Assembly: GCF_023476645.1 (NCBI RefSeq)
Contig: NZ_JAMCOJ010000003.1
Coordinates: 434,001-498,000, forward strand
Direction: 5' to 3'
Source of the DNA: Cellulophaga sp. 20_2_10
Lineage (GTDB): Bacteria > Bacteroidota > Bacteroidia > Flavobacteriales > Flavobacteriaceae
DNA: 64,000 bases
Below are positions 16,637-26,101 of the stretch, in pieces (the stretch's first letter is position 1; each line of letters starts with the position of its first letter). The notes below the pieces were generated by a model, which searched no databases, was not told where the DNA came from, and saw only the letters and a list, made by a program, of their open reading frames with translations. Both the position numbers and the translations under genes were made by a program.

Positions 16637-18151
16637 ATGTCAATACCTTTTGTTAATTCTATAGCTTCTTGGTTGCTTAAAAAGCGGTATCACCAAATAG
16701 AACTTTTTTTAAAATATCCAGCTGAGGTTCAGGAAGAAGTAATGTTTAAGCTTTTAACTATAGCTAAAGATACAGAGGTTGGTAGAAAATACGATTTTGC
16801 TTCTATTACCAATTATAAGGAGTTTGCAGAACGCTTGCCAATTGTTTCTTATGAAGAAGTTGAGCCTTTTATAGAACGGACAAGAAGAGGTGAACAAAAT
16901 ATTTTTTGGCCAACAAGTATAAAGTGGTTTGCAAAAAGTAGTGGTACTACCAATGCAAAAAGTAAGTTTATTCCGGTTAGTACAGAGGCTTTAGAAGATT
17001 GCCATTACAAGTCTGGTAAGGATCTGTTGTGTTTGTATCTTAATAATAACGAGAACTCACAATTGTTTACAGGTAAGAGTTTGCGTTTGGGAGGTAGTAA
17101 AGATTTGTATGAAGATAATGGTAGTTTTTTCGGAGATTTATCTGCTATTTTAATTGATAATATGCCTTTCTGGGCAGAAATGAGTAGTACGCCAAGTAAT
17201 AAGGTGTCATTAATGAGTGAGTGGGAAACCAAATTAGATGCTATTATTAATGAAAGTAAATTGGAAAATGTGACAAGCTTGGCTGGTGTACCATCTTGGA
17301 TGTTGGTATTGCTTAATAATATGTTAGAGCAAACGGGGAAAACACATTTATTTGAAGTTTGGGAAAATCTAGAGGTCTATTTTCATGGTGGAGTTAGCTT
17401 TAGCCCTTACAAGGAGCAGTATAAAGCTTTATTGCCTAGAAAAAAGTTTAATTACTACGAAATTTACAATGCCTCTGAGGGATTCTTTGCAATACAAGAC
17501 AGGAACAATGCAGACGATTTATTGTTGATGTTAGATTATGGTATTTTTTATGAGTTTATTCCTATGGATGCCTACGGTACTTTAGATCAGACAGTAGTTG
17601 CACTTTGGGATGTGGAGTTGCATAAGAACTACGCTATCATTATTACAACCAATGCTGGTTTGTGGCGTTACAAAATAGGGGATACGGTTAGGTTTACTTC
17701 AGTAAGTCCGTATAGAATTAAGATTACAGGTCGTACCAAACACCATATTAATGTCTTTGGAGAAGAATTAATAATAGAAAATGCAGAAGAGGCATTAAGA
17801 AAGGTTTGTATAAAAACAGCGGCTCAAATAAAAGACTATACTGTAGCGCCTATTTTTATGGTAGGCAGAGAAAAAGGCGCGCACGAGTGGATTATTGAAT
17901 TTAGAAAAGAACCTGAAGATATTGCTCATTTTACAGAATTATTAGATAATGCTTTAAAATCTTTAAACTCTGATTATGAAGCAAAACGATACAATAATAT
18001 TACCTTAAATATGCCTAACGTGCACATTGCCAGGCAGGACCTTTTTTATGATTGGTTAAAAGTTAGAAGTAAATTAGGGGGGCAGCATAAGATTCCAAGA
18101 TTATCTAATAAACGGGACTATATCGATGAATTGCTTCTAATGAACAAATAA
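16637..18151 (+). CDS. GH3-family acyl-adenylate ligase
   Basis: The 504-residue protein has the full GH3 length and pattern. An adenylate-binding loop SSGTTNAKSKFIP lies near residue 100, YNASEGFFAIQ near residue 278, and a C-terminal adenylation lid with the hinge TGRTKHHINVFGEELIIENAE follows near residue 364. Plant GH3 proteins conjugate acyl acids to amino acids through an acyl-AMP intermediate. In Bacteroidota the substrate is unknown. It is followed after 70 bases by a small alpha/beta hydrolase that may act on a related acyl product, which is an inference from context. Confidence 0.88.
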   Translation: MSIPFVNSIASWLLKKRYHQIELFLKYPAEVQEEVMFKLLTIAKDTEVGRKYDFASITNYKEFAERLPIVSYEEVEPFIERTRRGEQNIFWPTSIKWFAKSSGTTNAKSKFIPVSTEALEDCHYKSGKDLLCLYLNNNENSQLFTGKSLRLGGSKDLYEDNGSFFGDLSAILIDNMPFWAEMSSTPSNKVSLMSEWETKLDAIINESKLENVTSLAGVPSWMLVLLNNMLEQTGKTHLFEVWENLEVYFHGGVSFSPYKEQYKALLPRKKFNYYEIYNASEGFFAIQDRNNADDLLLMLDYGIFYEFIPMDAYGTLDQTVVALWDVELHKNYAIIITTNAGLWRYKIGDTVRFTSVSPYRIKITGRTKHHINVFGEELIIENAEEALRKVCIKTAAQIKDYTVAPIFMVGREKGAHEWIIEFRKEPEDIAHFTELLDNALKSLNSDYEAKRYNNITLNMPNVHIARQDLFYDWLKVRSKLGGQHKIPRLSNKRDYIDELLLMNK

Positions 18152-18221
18152 ATTCGTTTTTTTAGTGGTTAAGCTTCATATTGCTAGTATAAACCTAACC
18201 AGTATATAAAACTATAAAAAT

Positions 18222-18812
18222 ATGAATTCAGAAAGACTAGTTATTTTGTCAGATATGTGGGGAGCCAAGAAGGGAATGTGGATTACTTCTTATTTAGGCT
18301 ATCTACAGCAATATTACGATATTGAATATTACGATATTCAGCAATTGGCAGATGTAGATTTGTTAGTACAATCCGAAAAAAATATTCACACAGCCTTTGT
18401 GGATGGTGGTATAGATACAGCTGTTTCTCAATTGGTAAAAAAAGAAACTAAGCCTGCTCATTACTTAGCTTTTAGTATGGGTGGTACAATTGCTTGGAAA
18501 GCGAACCTAAAAGGATTGCCAATGAAATCTTTGTACACGGTATCTGCTACTAGATTAAGAAAAGAAGTAGAGCGTGTAGACGGAGAGGTGAATATGCTTT
18601 TTGGAAGTAAAGATTTGTATAAGCCTTCTGTTAAGTGGTCCGAGACTATTGGCGTAAACCTTGAGATTGTAGAGAACTTTGGTCACGAAATGTATTCGGA
18701 CTCACAGGTAATACAGAAAGTATGTTTAGATCTTTTAGATAAAGTAATGACTAAACCTGTTGAAGAAAAAACAGAGGCTAAAATTAAAGTTTTAGCAAAA
18801 AAAATATCCTAA
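18222..18812 (+). CDS. Small alpha/beta-hydrolase-like protein
   Basis: The 196-residue protein has a nucleophile elbow FSMGGTIAW with Ser85. A downstream acidic residue (LFGSKDLYKP) and a C-terminal histidine (ENFGHEMYSD) have the order of an alpha/beta hydrolase catalytic triad. It is shorter than most family members and lacks a clear cap domain. The last 25 residues form a Lys/Glu-rich tail. It is probably cotranscribed with the GH3-like ligase. Its last codons form the first arm of its own terminator. The substrate is unknown. Confidence 0.7.
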   Translation: MNSERLVILSDMWGAKKGMWITSYLGYLQQYYDIEYYDIQQLADVDLLVQSEKNIHTAFVDGGIDTAVSQLVKKETKPAHYLAFSMGGTIAWKANLKGLPMKSLYTVSATRLRKEVERVDGEVNMLFGSKDLYKPSVKWSETIGVNLEIVENFGHEMYSDSQVIQKVCLDLLDKVMTKPVEEKTEAKIKVLAKKIS

Positions 18813-18834
18813 AGAAAACTTCAGGATATTTTAA
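18801..18834 (+). terminator. Terminator overlapping the alpha/beta hydrolase stop codon
   Basis: A perfect 10-bp stem (18801-18810, AAAATATCCT, with 18823-18832) surrounds a 12-base loop. The stop codon (18810-18812) begins at the last base of the left arm. A T-rich run follows on the plus strand. Confidence 0.65.
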
Positions 18835-18846
18835 TATAGTAATTGT

Positions 18847-18875
18847 AAAAGCCGTTTTGTTATGAAACGGCTTTT
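18847..18875. terminator. Bidirectional terminator overlapping the clpX 3' end
   Basis: An 11-bp stem (AAAAGCCGTTT with AAACGGCTTTT) is symmetrical and can work in both directions. On the minus strand its first arm is made by the last codons of clpX, and the stop codon (18860-18862) lies in the loop. Confidence 0.85.
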
Positions 18876-20095
18876 AGTTTTTTAACTGTTTCATAAGATA
18901 GCTTTTGCTCTGCATACTCTTTTGTTACCTTAAATTCTTTGTCTTCGCTGCTAGGTAGTTCAAACATAGCATCTGTAAAAATAGCTTCACATAGAGAACG
19001 TAAACCTCTAGCTCCTAATTTGTAGTCTATTGCTTTTTTAACAATGTAATCTAAGGCTTCGTCTGTTATGGTAAATTTAATATTATCCATACCAAACAGC
19101 TTTTCATACTGTTTAATAATAGCATTTTTAGGTTCTGTAAGTATAGCGCGTAGTGTTTTCTCGTCTAACGGATTCATGTGCGTTAAAACAGGTAAACGTC
19201 CAATGATTTCGGGAATTAAACCAAATTCTTTTAAATCTTTTGGAATTATGTATTGTAAAATATTAGAGTTGTCTACGTTGTCATCTAACTTAGATGCACT
19301 GTACCCAACTGCTTGCATATTTAAGCGTTTTGTAATAATACGTTCAATACCATCAAAAGCACCACCAGCAATAAATAATATGTTTTCTGTATTTACTTCT
19401 ATAAATTTTTGATCTGGATGCTTACGTCCACCTTTTGGTGGTACGTTAACTACGGTACCTTCTAATAGTTTAAGTAGACCTTGTTGCACACCTTCTCCAG
19501 AAACATCTCTTGTTATAGATGGGTTGTCACTCTTACGAGCAATTTTATCTATCTCATCTATAAAAACAATACCACGTTCAGCTTTTTCCAAGTTGTAGTC
19601 TGCGGCTTGTAATAAACGAGTTAATAAGCTTTCTACATCTTCACCTACATAACCAGCTTCTGTTAAAACAGTAGCATCTACAATAGCTAATGGTACGTTA
19701 AGCATTTTGGCAATTGTTTTAGCCATTAATGTTTTACCTGTACCGGTTTGACCAGCCATTATAATATTACTTTTCTGTATTTCTACATCGTCTTCCTCGC
19801 TAGAAGGTTGTAATAATCTTTTGTAGTGATTGTATACTGCAACAGACATTACTTTTTTTGTACGTTCTTGACCTATAATAAAAGTGTCTAAAAACGCTTT
19901 TATATCCATAGGTTTTTTAAGAACCAATTCGGCAGATAAACTATCTGTTTTAGATTGCTTAGTGTCTTCTATAACAATGCCGTAAGCCTGCTCTATACAT
20001 CTGTCGCAAATATGCGCACCTTCACCAGCAATTAATATATTTGTTTCTGCTTTGGTTCTTTTACAAAAAGAACATTCTAAATTTTCCTTTGCCAT
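18860..20095 (-). CDS. clpX: ClpX ATP-dependent unfoldase
   Basis: The 411-residue protein has the ClpX zinc-binding domain with Cys8, Cys11, Cys30 and Cys33. Walker A GQTGTGKT is at residues 115-122, a pore loop GYVGEDVE follows, and Walker [10 protein letters not shown] and an IGRLPV-type segment are present downstream. ClpX recognises tagged substrates, unfolds them and feeds them into ClpP. It lies 45 bases downstream of clpP in the classic tig-clpP-clpX order. The terminator stem overlaps its last four sense codons. Confidence 0.98.
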   Translation of the reverse strand: MAKENLECSFCKRTKAETNILIAGEGAHICDRCIEQAYGIVIEDTKQSKTDSLSAELVLKKPMDIKAFLDTFIIGQERTKKVMSVAVYNHYKRLLQPSSEEDDVEIQKSNIIMAGQTGTGKTLMAKTIAKMLNVPLAIVDATVLTEAGYVGEDVESLLTRLLQAADYNLEKAERGIVFIDEIDKIARKSDNPSITRDVSGEGVQQGLLKLLEGTVVNVPPKGGRKHPDQKFIEVNTENILFIAGGAFDGIERIITKRLNMQAVGYSASKLDDNVDNSNILQYIIPKDLKEFGLIPEIIGRLPVLTHMNPLDEKTLRAILTEPKNAIIKQYEKLFGMDNIKFTITDEALDYIVKKAIDYKLGARGLRSLCEAIFTDAMFELPSSEDKEFKVTKEYAEQKLSYETVKKLKAVS

Positions 20096-20140
20096 AAGTC
20101 TACATCTTCTCTTTAATAGGTTTGTTATTAGTCGGTTATA

Positions 20141-20818
20141 TTACTTTTCCCTAACTAATATTTCGTCTATCATACCATATTTTTTGGCTTCGTCAGCTTT
20201 CATCCAGTAATCTCTGTCACTATCGTTGCTAACTTTGTCAAAAGGTTGGCCAGAGTGTGTTGCAATAATAGTATACAACTCGTCTTTTAATTTTAATATT
20301 TCTCTAGCGGTAATTTCTATATCACTAGCTTGTCCTTGAGCACCACCTAAAGGTTGGTGTATCATAACACGAGAGTGAGTTAATCCGCTACGTTTACCTT
20401 CTGCGCCAGCACAAAGTAATACAGCTCCCATAGATGCAGCCATACCAGTACAAATAGTTGCTACGTCTGGCTTTATAAATTGCATAGTGTCGTATATACC
20501 TAAACCAGCATAAACGCTACCACCAGGAGAGTTAATATAAATTTGAATGTCTTTAGAGGCATCTGCACTTTCTAAAAATAATAATTGTGCTTGTACTATG
20601 TTAGCAACTTGGTCGTTAATACCTGTTCCTAAAAATATAATTCTGTCCATCATTAATCTAGAGAAAACATCCATTGCAATTGCATTTAGTTGTCTTTCTT
20701 CGATAATATTAGGAGTCATATTACTAGGGTACATTGTACTTAAGATTTTATCGTAGTACATACTGTTAATCCCTTGGTCCTTTATGGCGTAGTTTTTAAA
20801 TTCTTTTCCGTAGTCCAT
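20141..20818 (-). CDS. clpP: ClpP proteolytic subunit
   Basis: The 225-residue serine protease has its nucleophile Ser129 in GMAASMGA and His154 in [11 protein letters not shown]-terminal Asp-containing segment ([12 protein letters not shown]) completes the triad. The N-terminal extension of about 25 residues is longer than in E. coli and may be processed. It forms the chamber that degrades ClpX substrates. A strong terminator (20843-20876) separates it from tig, so clpPX expression is either by read-through or from a promoter I could not identify. Confidence 0.98.
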   Translation of the reverse strand: MDYGKEFKNYAIKDQGINSMYYDKILSTMYPSNMTPNIIEERQLNAIAMDVFSRLMMDRIIFLGTGINDQVANIVQAQLLFLESADASKDIQIYINSPGGSVYAGLGIYDTMQFIKPDVATICTGMAASMGAVLLCAGAEGKRSGLTHSRVMIHQPLGGAQGQASDIEITAREILKLKDELYTIIATHSGQPFDKVSNDSDRDYWMKADEAKKYGMIDEILVREK

Positions 20819-20842
20819 ATGTAGTATTTGGTATTTTTAAAT

Positions 20843-20876
20843 AAAAAAGGTGCCGAAAATTTTTACTTTCGGCACC
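20843..20876 (-). terminator. Strong intrinsic terminator between tig and clpP
   Basis: On the minus strand a perfect 10-bp GC-rich stem (GGTGCCGAAA with TTTCGGCACC, 8-base loop) is followed by six T residues. It lies 25 bases upstream of clpP and about 150 bases downstream of the tig stop codon. Confidence 0.9.
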
Positions 20877-21022
20877 GTAAATATACTTATTTTTTTTAGT
20901 GACGACCTATAGTCTAAATTGCTTTTAAGCCTTAAAGCTATAGTTTGATACTAAATTTAACGGAATTTTTTGTTTTACCTTATGTGTACTGGCATTTTTT
21001 TAACAGTGCGTGGTAATAAAAT

Positions 21023-22351
21023 TTATTCTTTTCCGTAAACTTCTTTGATAAATTCGTCATAAGAAAGTTCCTTTTCTTTAAGGTTTGCTTTCTCTTTGTA
21101 TAACGATAGTAATTTTTGGCTCATTAACTGCTCAGATAATCTTTTAACTTCGTCCTGGTTAGACATAATTCTAGCAGCGATGTTATCTAATTCTTCTTCT
21201 GCAGGATTTAATTGTCCATATTGTGCCATTTGAGACTTAATAAAACCTTTTGCAAAGTCTTTTAATTCGTCAAAATTAACTTGAAGGTTGTTTTCTTGTA
21301 TAATTTTACCTTCAATTAATTGGTAACGTAAACCTTTTTCAGATTTTTCAAATTCAGCGCTAGCTTCTTCTTCTGTTAATGGCTTTTCACCTGTTACCTG
21401 AATCCATTTTTTTAAGAATTCAGTAGGTAATTCAAACTTTGTATTTTCAATAAAGTTCTCAGTAATATCATTTAACAACTTCTGATCAGATTGTTGTTCA
21501 AACTGCTTTTCTGTATCCTCTTTAATTTTGTCTCTAAGTTCTTTTACTGTAGAGATTTTTTCTTCAGCAAATAACTTGTCAAACAACTCTTGGTTCATTT
21601 CTGCAGGCTCACGCTCGTTAATCTCTTCAATAGTGAAAGTAACTTCTGTGTCTAGATCTGCAGATTTATCAGCAGCCAAACCTAATGCGCTAGATAACTG
21701 GTAATCTTCTTTAAAAAGACCTTTAGTTTTTAATGTAACTACATCACCAACTTTTTTACCAACTAAAGCATCAGTTGCTTTTTTAGCTTTAAGGTTGCTT
21801 AATTCTATAGTTGTTTTGTTGTCTATTTCTTCAGCTTCGTTAGAGAAAGTACCAGTTACTTCGTCTTTTTTAGATACTTCTGTTTTAGAGATAAGTTTAC
21901 CATATTGTTTACCAATACGATCAACTTGTTCGTCTATCATTTTCTTATCTGCAACTATTTTGTATTGTGTAATTGCTTTTTTAGTCTTTATTGGAGCTTC
22001 AAATTTTGGAGCTAAACCTAATTCAAATTCAAAGTCTAGGTTTTCTGCATCCCAATTAAAATCGTCTTGCTGCTTTGGTAATGGATTACCAAGAACATCT
22101 AACTTTTCTTCAGTTAAGTATTTGTTTAGGTTGTCTTGTATAAGTTTATTTACTTCATCTACTAAAACAGCCTTACCATATTGTTTTTTAATAAGACCCA
22201 TTGGTACGTGTCCTTTTCTAAAACCTGGTATGTTTGCTTGCTTTCTATAATCCTCAAGAATTGCTTTTACCTTATCTTGGTAGTCCTCTTTAGTTACAGC
22301 AACTTTTACAACTGCATTTAATGCATCAATCTGCTCTTTTGTAATATTCAT
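21023..22351 (-). CDS. tig: Trigger factor chaperone
   Basis: The 442-residue protein carries the ribosome-binding signature near residues 38-48 (NIPGFRKGHVP), a degenerate FKBP-like middle domain (about 150-240) and a long helical C-terminal arm. It binds nascent chains at the ribosome exit tunnel. It is the first gene of the tig-clpP-clpX group, has its own promoter upstream and is separated from clpP by a strong terminator. Length and motifs fit Bacteroidota trigger factors. Confidence 0.96.
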   Translation of the reverse strand: MNITKEQIDALNAVVKVAVTKEDYQDKVKAILEDYRKQANIPGFRKGHVPMGLIKKQYGKAVLVDEVNKLIQDNLNKYLTEEKLDVLGNPLPKQQDDFNWDAENLDFEFELGLAPKFEAPIKTKKAITQYKIVADKKMIDEQVDRIGKQYGKLISKTEVSKKDEVTGTFSNEAEEIDNKTTIELSNLKAKKATDALVGKKVGDVVTLKTKGLFKEDYQLSSALGLAADKSADLDTEVTFTIEEINEREPAEMNQELFDKLFAEEKISTVKELRDKIKEDTEKQFEQQSDQKLLNDITENFIENTKFELPTEFLKKWIQVTGEKPLTEEEASAEFEKSEKGLRYQLIEGKIIQENNLQVNFDELKDFAKGFIKSQMAQYGQLNPAEEELDNIAARIMSNQDEVKRLSEQLMSQKLLSLYKEKANLKEKELSYDEFIKEVYGKE

Positions 22352-22386
22352 TTTTGAATCTGATTTTACTTAAATAAAATGGGCTG

Positions 22387-22417
22387 CAAAAATAGTACAT
22401 TTTAATTACCTCTACAA
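22387..22417 (-). promoter_or_regulatory. Promoter of tig
   Basis: On the minus strand TTG (22415-22417) is followed after 20 bases by TATTTTTG (22387-22394), 35 bases upstream of the tig start codon. Confidence 0.65.
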
Positions 22418-22449
22418 GTTTTTAAATTGTTGTAATACAAATGGGTATG

Positions 22450-22800
22450 TTATTTTTCGTTGTCGCTTTTTAAGATTGAAAATAATATAGATTGTAATAG
22501 CGATAATAATAAGCTAAATACTATGGCCCACAGCCAACTATCTACTGTAAATCCTGAAACAAAATAGCCTGCTAATTTTATAATACACGCATTTACAACT
22601 AGTAAAAATAAGCCCAATGTTACGATGGTTACAGGTAGTGTAAGTATAACTAACAATGGTTTTACAAAAAAGTTTAATAAGCTTAAGACAACAGCAACGA
22701 TAATGGCGGTTGTGTAACTGTCTACACCAATACCGGGCAAAACTTTAGAAAGTACTACTACAGCAATTGCGCTTAATAGTATGCGTAAAATAGTTTTCAT
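22450..22800 (-). CDS. PF04020 (phage-holin-family-named) membrane protein
   Basis: The 116-residue protein has four hydrophobic helices with the family pattern SLLNFFVKPLLVILTLP followed by TIVTLGLFLLVVNA. Despite the Pfam name, this family (YvlD-like) is usually chromosomal and unrelated to a prophage. There are no phage genes nearby. It follows the esterase gene by 19 bases and may be cotranscribed with pdxJ and the esterase. The function is unknown. Confidence 0.85.
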   Translation of the reverse strand: MKTILRILLSAIAVVVLSKVLPGIGVDSYTTAIIVAVVLSLLNFFVKPLLVILTLPVTIVTLGLFLLVVNACIIKLAGYFVSGFTVDSWLWAIVFSLLLSLLQSILFSILKSDNEK

Positions 22801-22819
22801 AGCGTATTTATTTAAGTAG

Positions 22820-23590
22820 TTATTGTTTTATAAAGGTAAGTGATTTTTCTAAGAATTCTTTAGGATTTTCTGCGTGTAACCAATGACCGGCATTCGTTAT
22901 TGTTTTTATCTCTGCTTTAGGGAAATGAGCTTTTATAATGTCATTGTCTAAAGGCGATATATATTCAGATTTAGAGCCTCTTAAAAAAAGAGTTGACTTG
23001 TTGTAAATAGCAGATGCTTCTATGTTTTCTCCTATTTGTTCCATACGTTCTGCTAAAACTTCTAAATTAAATCTAAATCCTAATTTGCCCTTTTCTTCCC
23101 AGTACAGGTTTTTTAGTAAAAATTGACGTATACCTGCATTAGATATGTATTTGGCAAGTTCTTCGCTAGCTTCTGTTCTAGATGTAATTGCATTTAAATC
23201 TAAAGCTTGTAAGCCATTAATTATTTCTTGGTGGTGTGGCGGGTAAAATTTAGGGGCAATATCTGCAATTATTAGTTTGCTTACTAATTCTGGATAACTA
23301 CACGCTAATTGCATTGCGGTTTTTCCACCCATAGAGTGCCCTAGAACGATACAGTTCTTTAAATTATGCTCTTCAATATACTCTTTAATATCATTGGCAA
23401 GAATATCATAATTGAACTCGTTCGAGTGAAAACTTTTACCGTGATTACGCTGATCTATTAAGTGTACTTGTAGACCTTCTTCAGCGTATTTATTGCCAAG
23501 AGTTTTCCAATTATCAGACATTCCTAAAAATCCGTGTAAGATTAACAACGGTTGTCCTTCTCCTAATATTTTAGAATGTAATGTTGGCAT
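22820..23590 (-). CDS. Alpha/beta hydrolase, YbfF-like esterase
   Basis: The 256-residue protein has the oxyanion-hole motif LHGFLGMSDNW at the N-terminus and the nucleophile elbow VLGHSMGGKTAMQ near residue 86. The catalytic His lies in NAGHWLHAENP near the C-terminus. This matches the YbfF-type acyl-CoA or ester hydrolase group. Its ATG overlaps the pdxJ stop codon by one base (TAATG), which indicates translational coupling with pdxJ. The natural substrate is unknown. Confidence 0.88.
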   Translation of the reverse strand: MPTLHSKILGEGQPLLILHGFLGMSDNWKTLGNKYAEEGLQVHLIDQRNHGKSFHSNEFNYDILANDIKEYIEEHNLKNCIVLGHSMGGKTAMQLACSYPELVSKLIIADIAPKFYPPHHQEIINGLQALDLNAITSRTEASEELAKYISNAGIRQFLLKNLYWEEKGKLGFRFNLEVLAERMEQIGENIEASAIYNKSTLFLRGSKSEYISPLDNDIIKAHFPKAEIKTITNAGHWLHAENPKEFLEKSLTFIKQ

Positions 23591-24303
23591 TATTTTAATT
23601 TATTTAGATACATGTTAACAACATTTTCTAGTCCTAAATATAGAGATTCGCTTATTAAAGCATGGCCAATAGAAACCTCTAGTAGGTTTGGTACATTTTG
23701 CTTAAAATATGCAATGTTATCTAGGCTAAGATCATGGCCTGCATTAATGCCTAAATTCAGTTTTTGTGCTAAAATAGCAGCATCTGTAAATGGTTTTATA
23801 CCTGTTTTATCTCCTAGAGCGTATGCATCAGCAAAACTTTCTGTGTATAATTCAATGCGATCCGTTCCTGTTTCTGCTGCGCCTTCAATCATTTTTAAAT
23901 CAGCATTTACAAAAATAGACGTTCTAATATTGTTCGCTTTAAAAGTTGCAATAACCTCCTTTAAAAAATCTTTGTGTTTCATGGTATCCCATCCAGCATT
24001 AGACGTAATGGCATTTACTGCATCTGGTACCAATGTAACTTGTGTTGGTTGTGTTTCTAAAACTAAATCTATAAACTTTTTAATAGGGTTGCCTTCTATA
24101 TTGTATTCCGTAGTTACTATTTGCTTTAAATCGCGGGCATCTTGGTATCTAATATGGCGTTCATCTGGTCTTGGATGTATAGTAATACCTTCTGCTCCAA
24201 AAGACTCTATGTCAGTGGCTACTTTGCATAAATTAGGTACGTTGCCGCCTCTAGAATTTCTTAAAGTGGCTATTTTATTAATGTTAACGCTTAATTTTGT
24301 CAT
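23590..24303 (-). CDS. pdxJ: Pyridoxine 5'-phosphate synthase PdxJ
   Basis: Starting at the ATG at 24303 (MTKLSVNINKIATLRNSRG) the protein has 237 residues. An ATG nine bases further upstream exists but would lie almost at the transcription start. The N-terminal VNINKIATLRN, the phosphate-binding ITIHPRPDERHI segment and the C-terminal NAGHDLSLDNI and VSIGHALISES are characteristic of PdxJ. It condenses aminoacetone 3-phosphate derivative with deoxyxylulose 5-phosphate in vitamin B6 synthesis. Many enzymes in this window (MetY, MetZ) need the PLP product. It is coupled to the esterase downstream. Confidence 0.97.
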   Translation of the reverse strand: MTKLSVNINKIATLRNSRGGNVPNLCKVATDIESFGAEGITIHPRPDERHIRYQDARDLKQIVTTEYNIEGNPIKKFIDLVLETQPTQVTLVPDAVNAITSNAGWDTMKHKDFLKEVIATFKANNIRTSIFVNADLKMIEGAAETGTDRIELYTESFADAYALGDKTGIKPFTDAAILAQKLNLGINAGHDLSLDNIAYFKQNVPNLLEVSIGHALISESLYLGLENVVNMYLNKLK

Positions 24304-24324
24304 TTTTATCATCTTTTACTACTG

Positions 24325-24332
24325 CAAAAATA
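24325..24332 (-). promoter_or_regulatory. -7 box TATTTTTG of pdxJ
   Basis: On the minus strand an exact TAnnTTTG box lies 21 bases upstream of the chosen pdxJ start. This supports the ATG at 24303 over that at 24312. Confidence 0.6.
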
Positions 24333-24449
24333 CAAATAAGGCATAGCTTTTGCAGTTAGTTTGTAAAGGATTTTTATTTTTATTAAAAGCCTTGTTAAAT
24401 ATAAGCTTGGTCGAATAAATTATTATTAATTTGCGTTATTATTAAAGCT

Positions 24450-25106
24450 ATGCAGATACAATCTCAAATATTAACTACAATTCCGGTATTTTCTACTGAT
24501 GACAATATGGAAAAGGTGATTCGTTTTTTTAAAACATCTACTTTTTCTCATGTAGCAGTGGTAGAAGATGGTAAATTGTTAGGAATGATTTCTGAAAACG
24601 ATTTTGAAACCTTTGAAAAAGGGAAAAAAATTGAAGAGTACAAATACAATTTAGAAATGTTTTTTGTTGATTCTGATACATCTTGGTTAGATGTTCTAGA
24701 AGTTTTTTCTAAGAATGATGCCAATATATTGCCAGTTTTAGATAAGGATGAAACCTTTTTTGGGTATTACGACTTAACAGATATTGTAAGTCTTTTTATA
24801 GGAACTCCTTTTTTTACAGAACCAGGCGGAATTTTAGTCGTGGCAAAAGGATTGTCAGATTATTCTTTTAGTGAAATAGCACAGATTGTAGAAAGTAATA
24901 ATGCTAGATTATATGGTGCATTTATTACAGAGATTGAAAATGATGTTGCCCAGATAACATTGAAAATTACTTCGGCTAATTTAAACGAAATTACACAGTC
25001 TTTTAGGCGTTATAACTATACTATTTTGTATGGTAATGATGATGATCTTTTTTTAGAAGATTTAAAAGATCGTTCTAACTACTTAGCTAAATATTTAAAC
25101 GTATGA
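24450..25106 (+). CDS. CBS-domain protein
   Basis: The 218-residue protein contains two CBS motifs in the first 125 residues (segments ending HVAVVEDGKLLGMISENDFE and ANILPVLDKDETFFGYYDLTD). An ACT-like C-terminal part follows. CBS pairs bind adenosine nucleotides and regulate partner proteins. Its stop codon overlaps the nadK start by four bases (ATGA), so the two are translationally coupled. The nearby NAD kinase is a reasonable candidate for functional linkage, but this is inferred only from the overlap. Confidence 0.85.
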   Translation: MQIQSQILTTIPVFSTDDNMEKVIRFFKTSTFSHVAVVEDGKLLGMISENDFETFEKGKKIEEYKYNLEMFFVDSDTSWLDVLEVFSKNDANILPVLDKDETFFGYYDLTDIVSLFIGTPFFTEPGGILVVAKGLSDYSFSEIAQIVESNNARLYGAFITEIENDVAQITLKITSANLNEITQSFRRYNYTILYGNDDDLFLEDLKDRSNYLAKYLNV

Positions 25107-25984
25107 AAGTTGCCATATACGGACAAACTTATAATGACGACGCCACAGCCTATGTGCTAGAGCTTTTAGATGAGTTAGAGCAGCATAATGCAATTGTCTT
25201 TTTTGAAAAGGGTTTTTATGATTTTGTGGTGCAATCAGAAGAGATTAATGATTTTTCAACCTTTACAGCATCTAAAGGTTTAGATGCTTCTTTTGATATG
25301 TTTGTTAGCTTTGGTGGTGATGGTACTATTTTGCGAGCAATTACTTTTGTTAAGGATTTAGGAATTCCTATAGTAGGTGTCAATACTGGGCGTTTAGGAT
25401 TTTTGTCGACCTTTAAAAAAGAAGATGTTAGAAAAGTAGTTCAGGAATTTGTAGCCAATGCATATACGGTTGTAGATAGAAGTTTGGTTGCGGTAAGTTC
25501 TAATGTGGTTATACCGGAATTTGATTCTATTAATTTTGCTTTAAATGAGGTTACGGTAAGTAGAAAAGATACCACCTCTATGATTACTGTAGAAACGACG
25601 TTAAATGGTGAGTATTTAAATTCGTATTGGGCAGATGGTTTAATTGTTTCTACGCCAACTGGTTCTACTGGGTATTCTTTAAGTTGTGGTGGTCCGGTTA
25701 TAACGCCAACAGCAAAATCTTTGGTTATAACGCCAATAGCGCCACATAATTTAAATGCTAGACCTCTGGTTATTTCAGATGACACGGTGGTTAAATTAAA
25801 AGTTTCTGGCAGAGAAAAAAATCATTTGCTTTCTCTAGATTCTAGAATTGTAACTCTGGAAAATGGAACAGAAATAACGGTTAAAAAAGCGGGCTTTACT
25901 ATAAAAATGGTAGAGTACACGTCAGAGAGCTTTTTAAAAACGCTGCGCAATAAATTATTGTGGGGAGAAGACAAGCGTAATTAA
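25103..25984 (+). CDS. nadK: NAD kinase
   Basis: The 293-residue protein has the NAD kinase signature FGGDGTILRA near residue 72, the NE motif within FALNEVTVSRKD, and the glycine-rich STPTGSTGYSLSCGGP near residue 185. It phosphorylates NAD to NADP in the cytoplasm. It overlaps the CBS-protein gene by four bases. The DUF6089 gene that follows has its own promoter. Confidence 0.97.
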   Translation: MKVAIYGQTYNDDATAYVLELLDELEQHNAIVFFEKGFYDFVVQSEEINDFSTFTASKGLDASFDMFVSFGGDGTILRAITFVKDLGIPIVGVNTGRLGFLSTFKKEDVRKVVQEFVANAYTVVDRSLVAVSSNVVIPEFDSINFALNEVTVSRKDTTSMITVETTLNGEYLNSYWADGLIVSTPTGSTGYSLSCGGPVITPTAKSLVITPIAPHNLNARPLVISDDTVVKLKVSGREKNHLLSLDSRIVTLENGTEITVKKAGFTIKMVEYTSESFLKTLRNKLLWGEDKRN

Positions 25985-26055
25985 TTGTTTTTTAAAACAA
26001 TAAATAAGGTATAAAACTGTTATTCAAAGGGAGAACAGAGGTGTAGCAATTTAGT

Positions 26056-26085
26056 TTTGGCTAAAATCTATTATTGTTATATTTG
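26056..26085 (+). promoter_or_regulatory. Promoter of the porG-like gene
   Basis: TTTG (26056-26059) and TATATTTG (26078-26085) are separated by 18 bases, a complete Bacteroidota promoter. It ends 17 bases before the ATG at 26102 and so supports that start over the longer open frame. Confidence 0.8.
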
Positions 26086-26101
26086 CAAACTTTTAGAATT
26101 T

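Noticed and set aside
22450-22800. The phage-holin family name as a sign of a prophage
   Set aside because: PF04020 proteins are usual chromosomal membrane proteins in Bacteroidota, and no phage gene, integrase or attachment site lies nearby.
23612-24346. A 244-codon open frame on the plus strand opposite pdxJ
   Set aside because: It is fully antisense to the well-conserved pdxJ gene, has no family motif and an atypical Cys/Ser-rich composition. It is a shadow frame.
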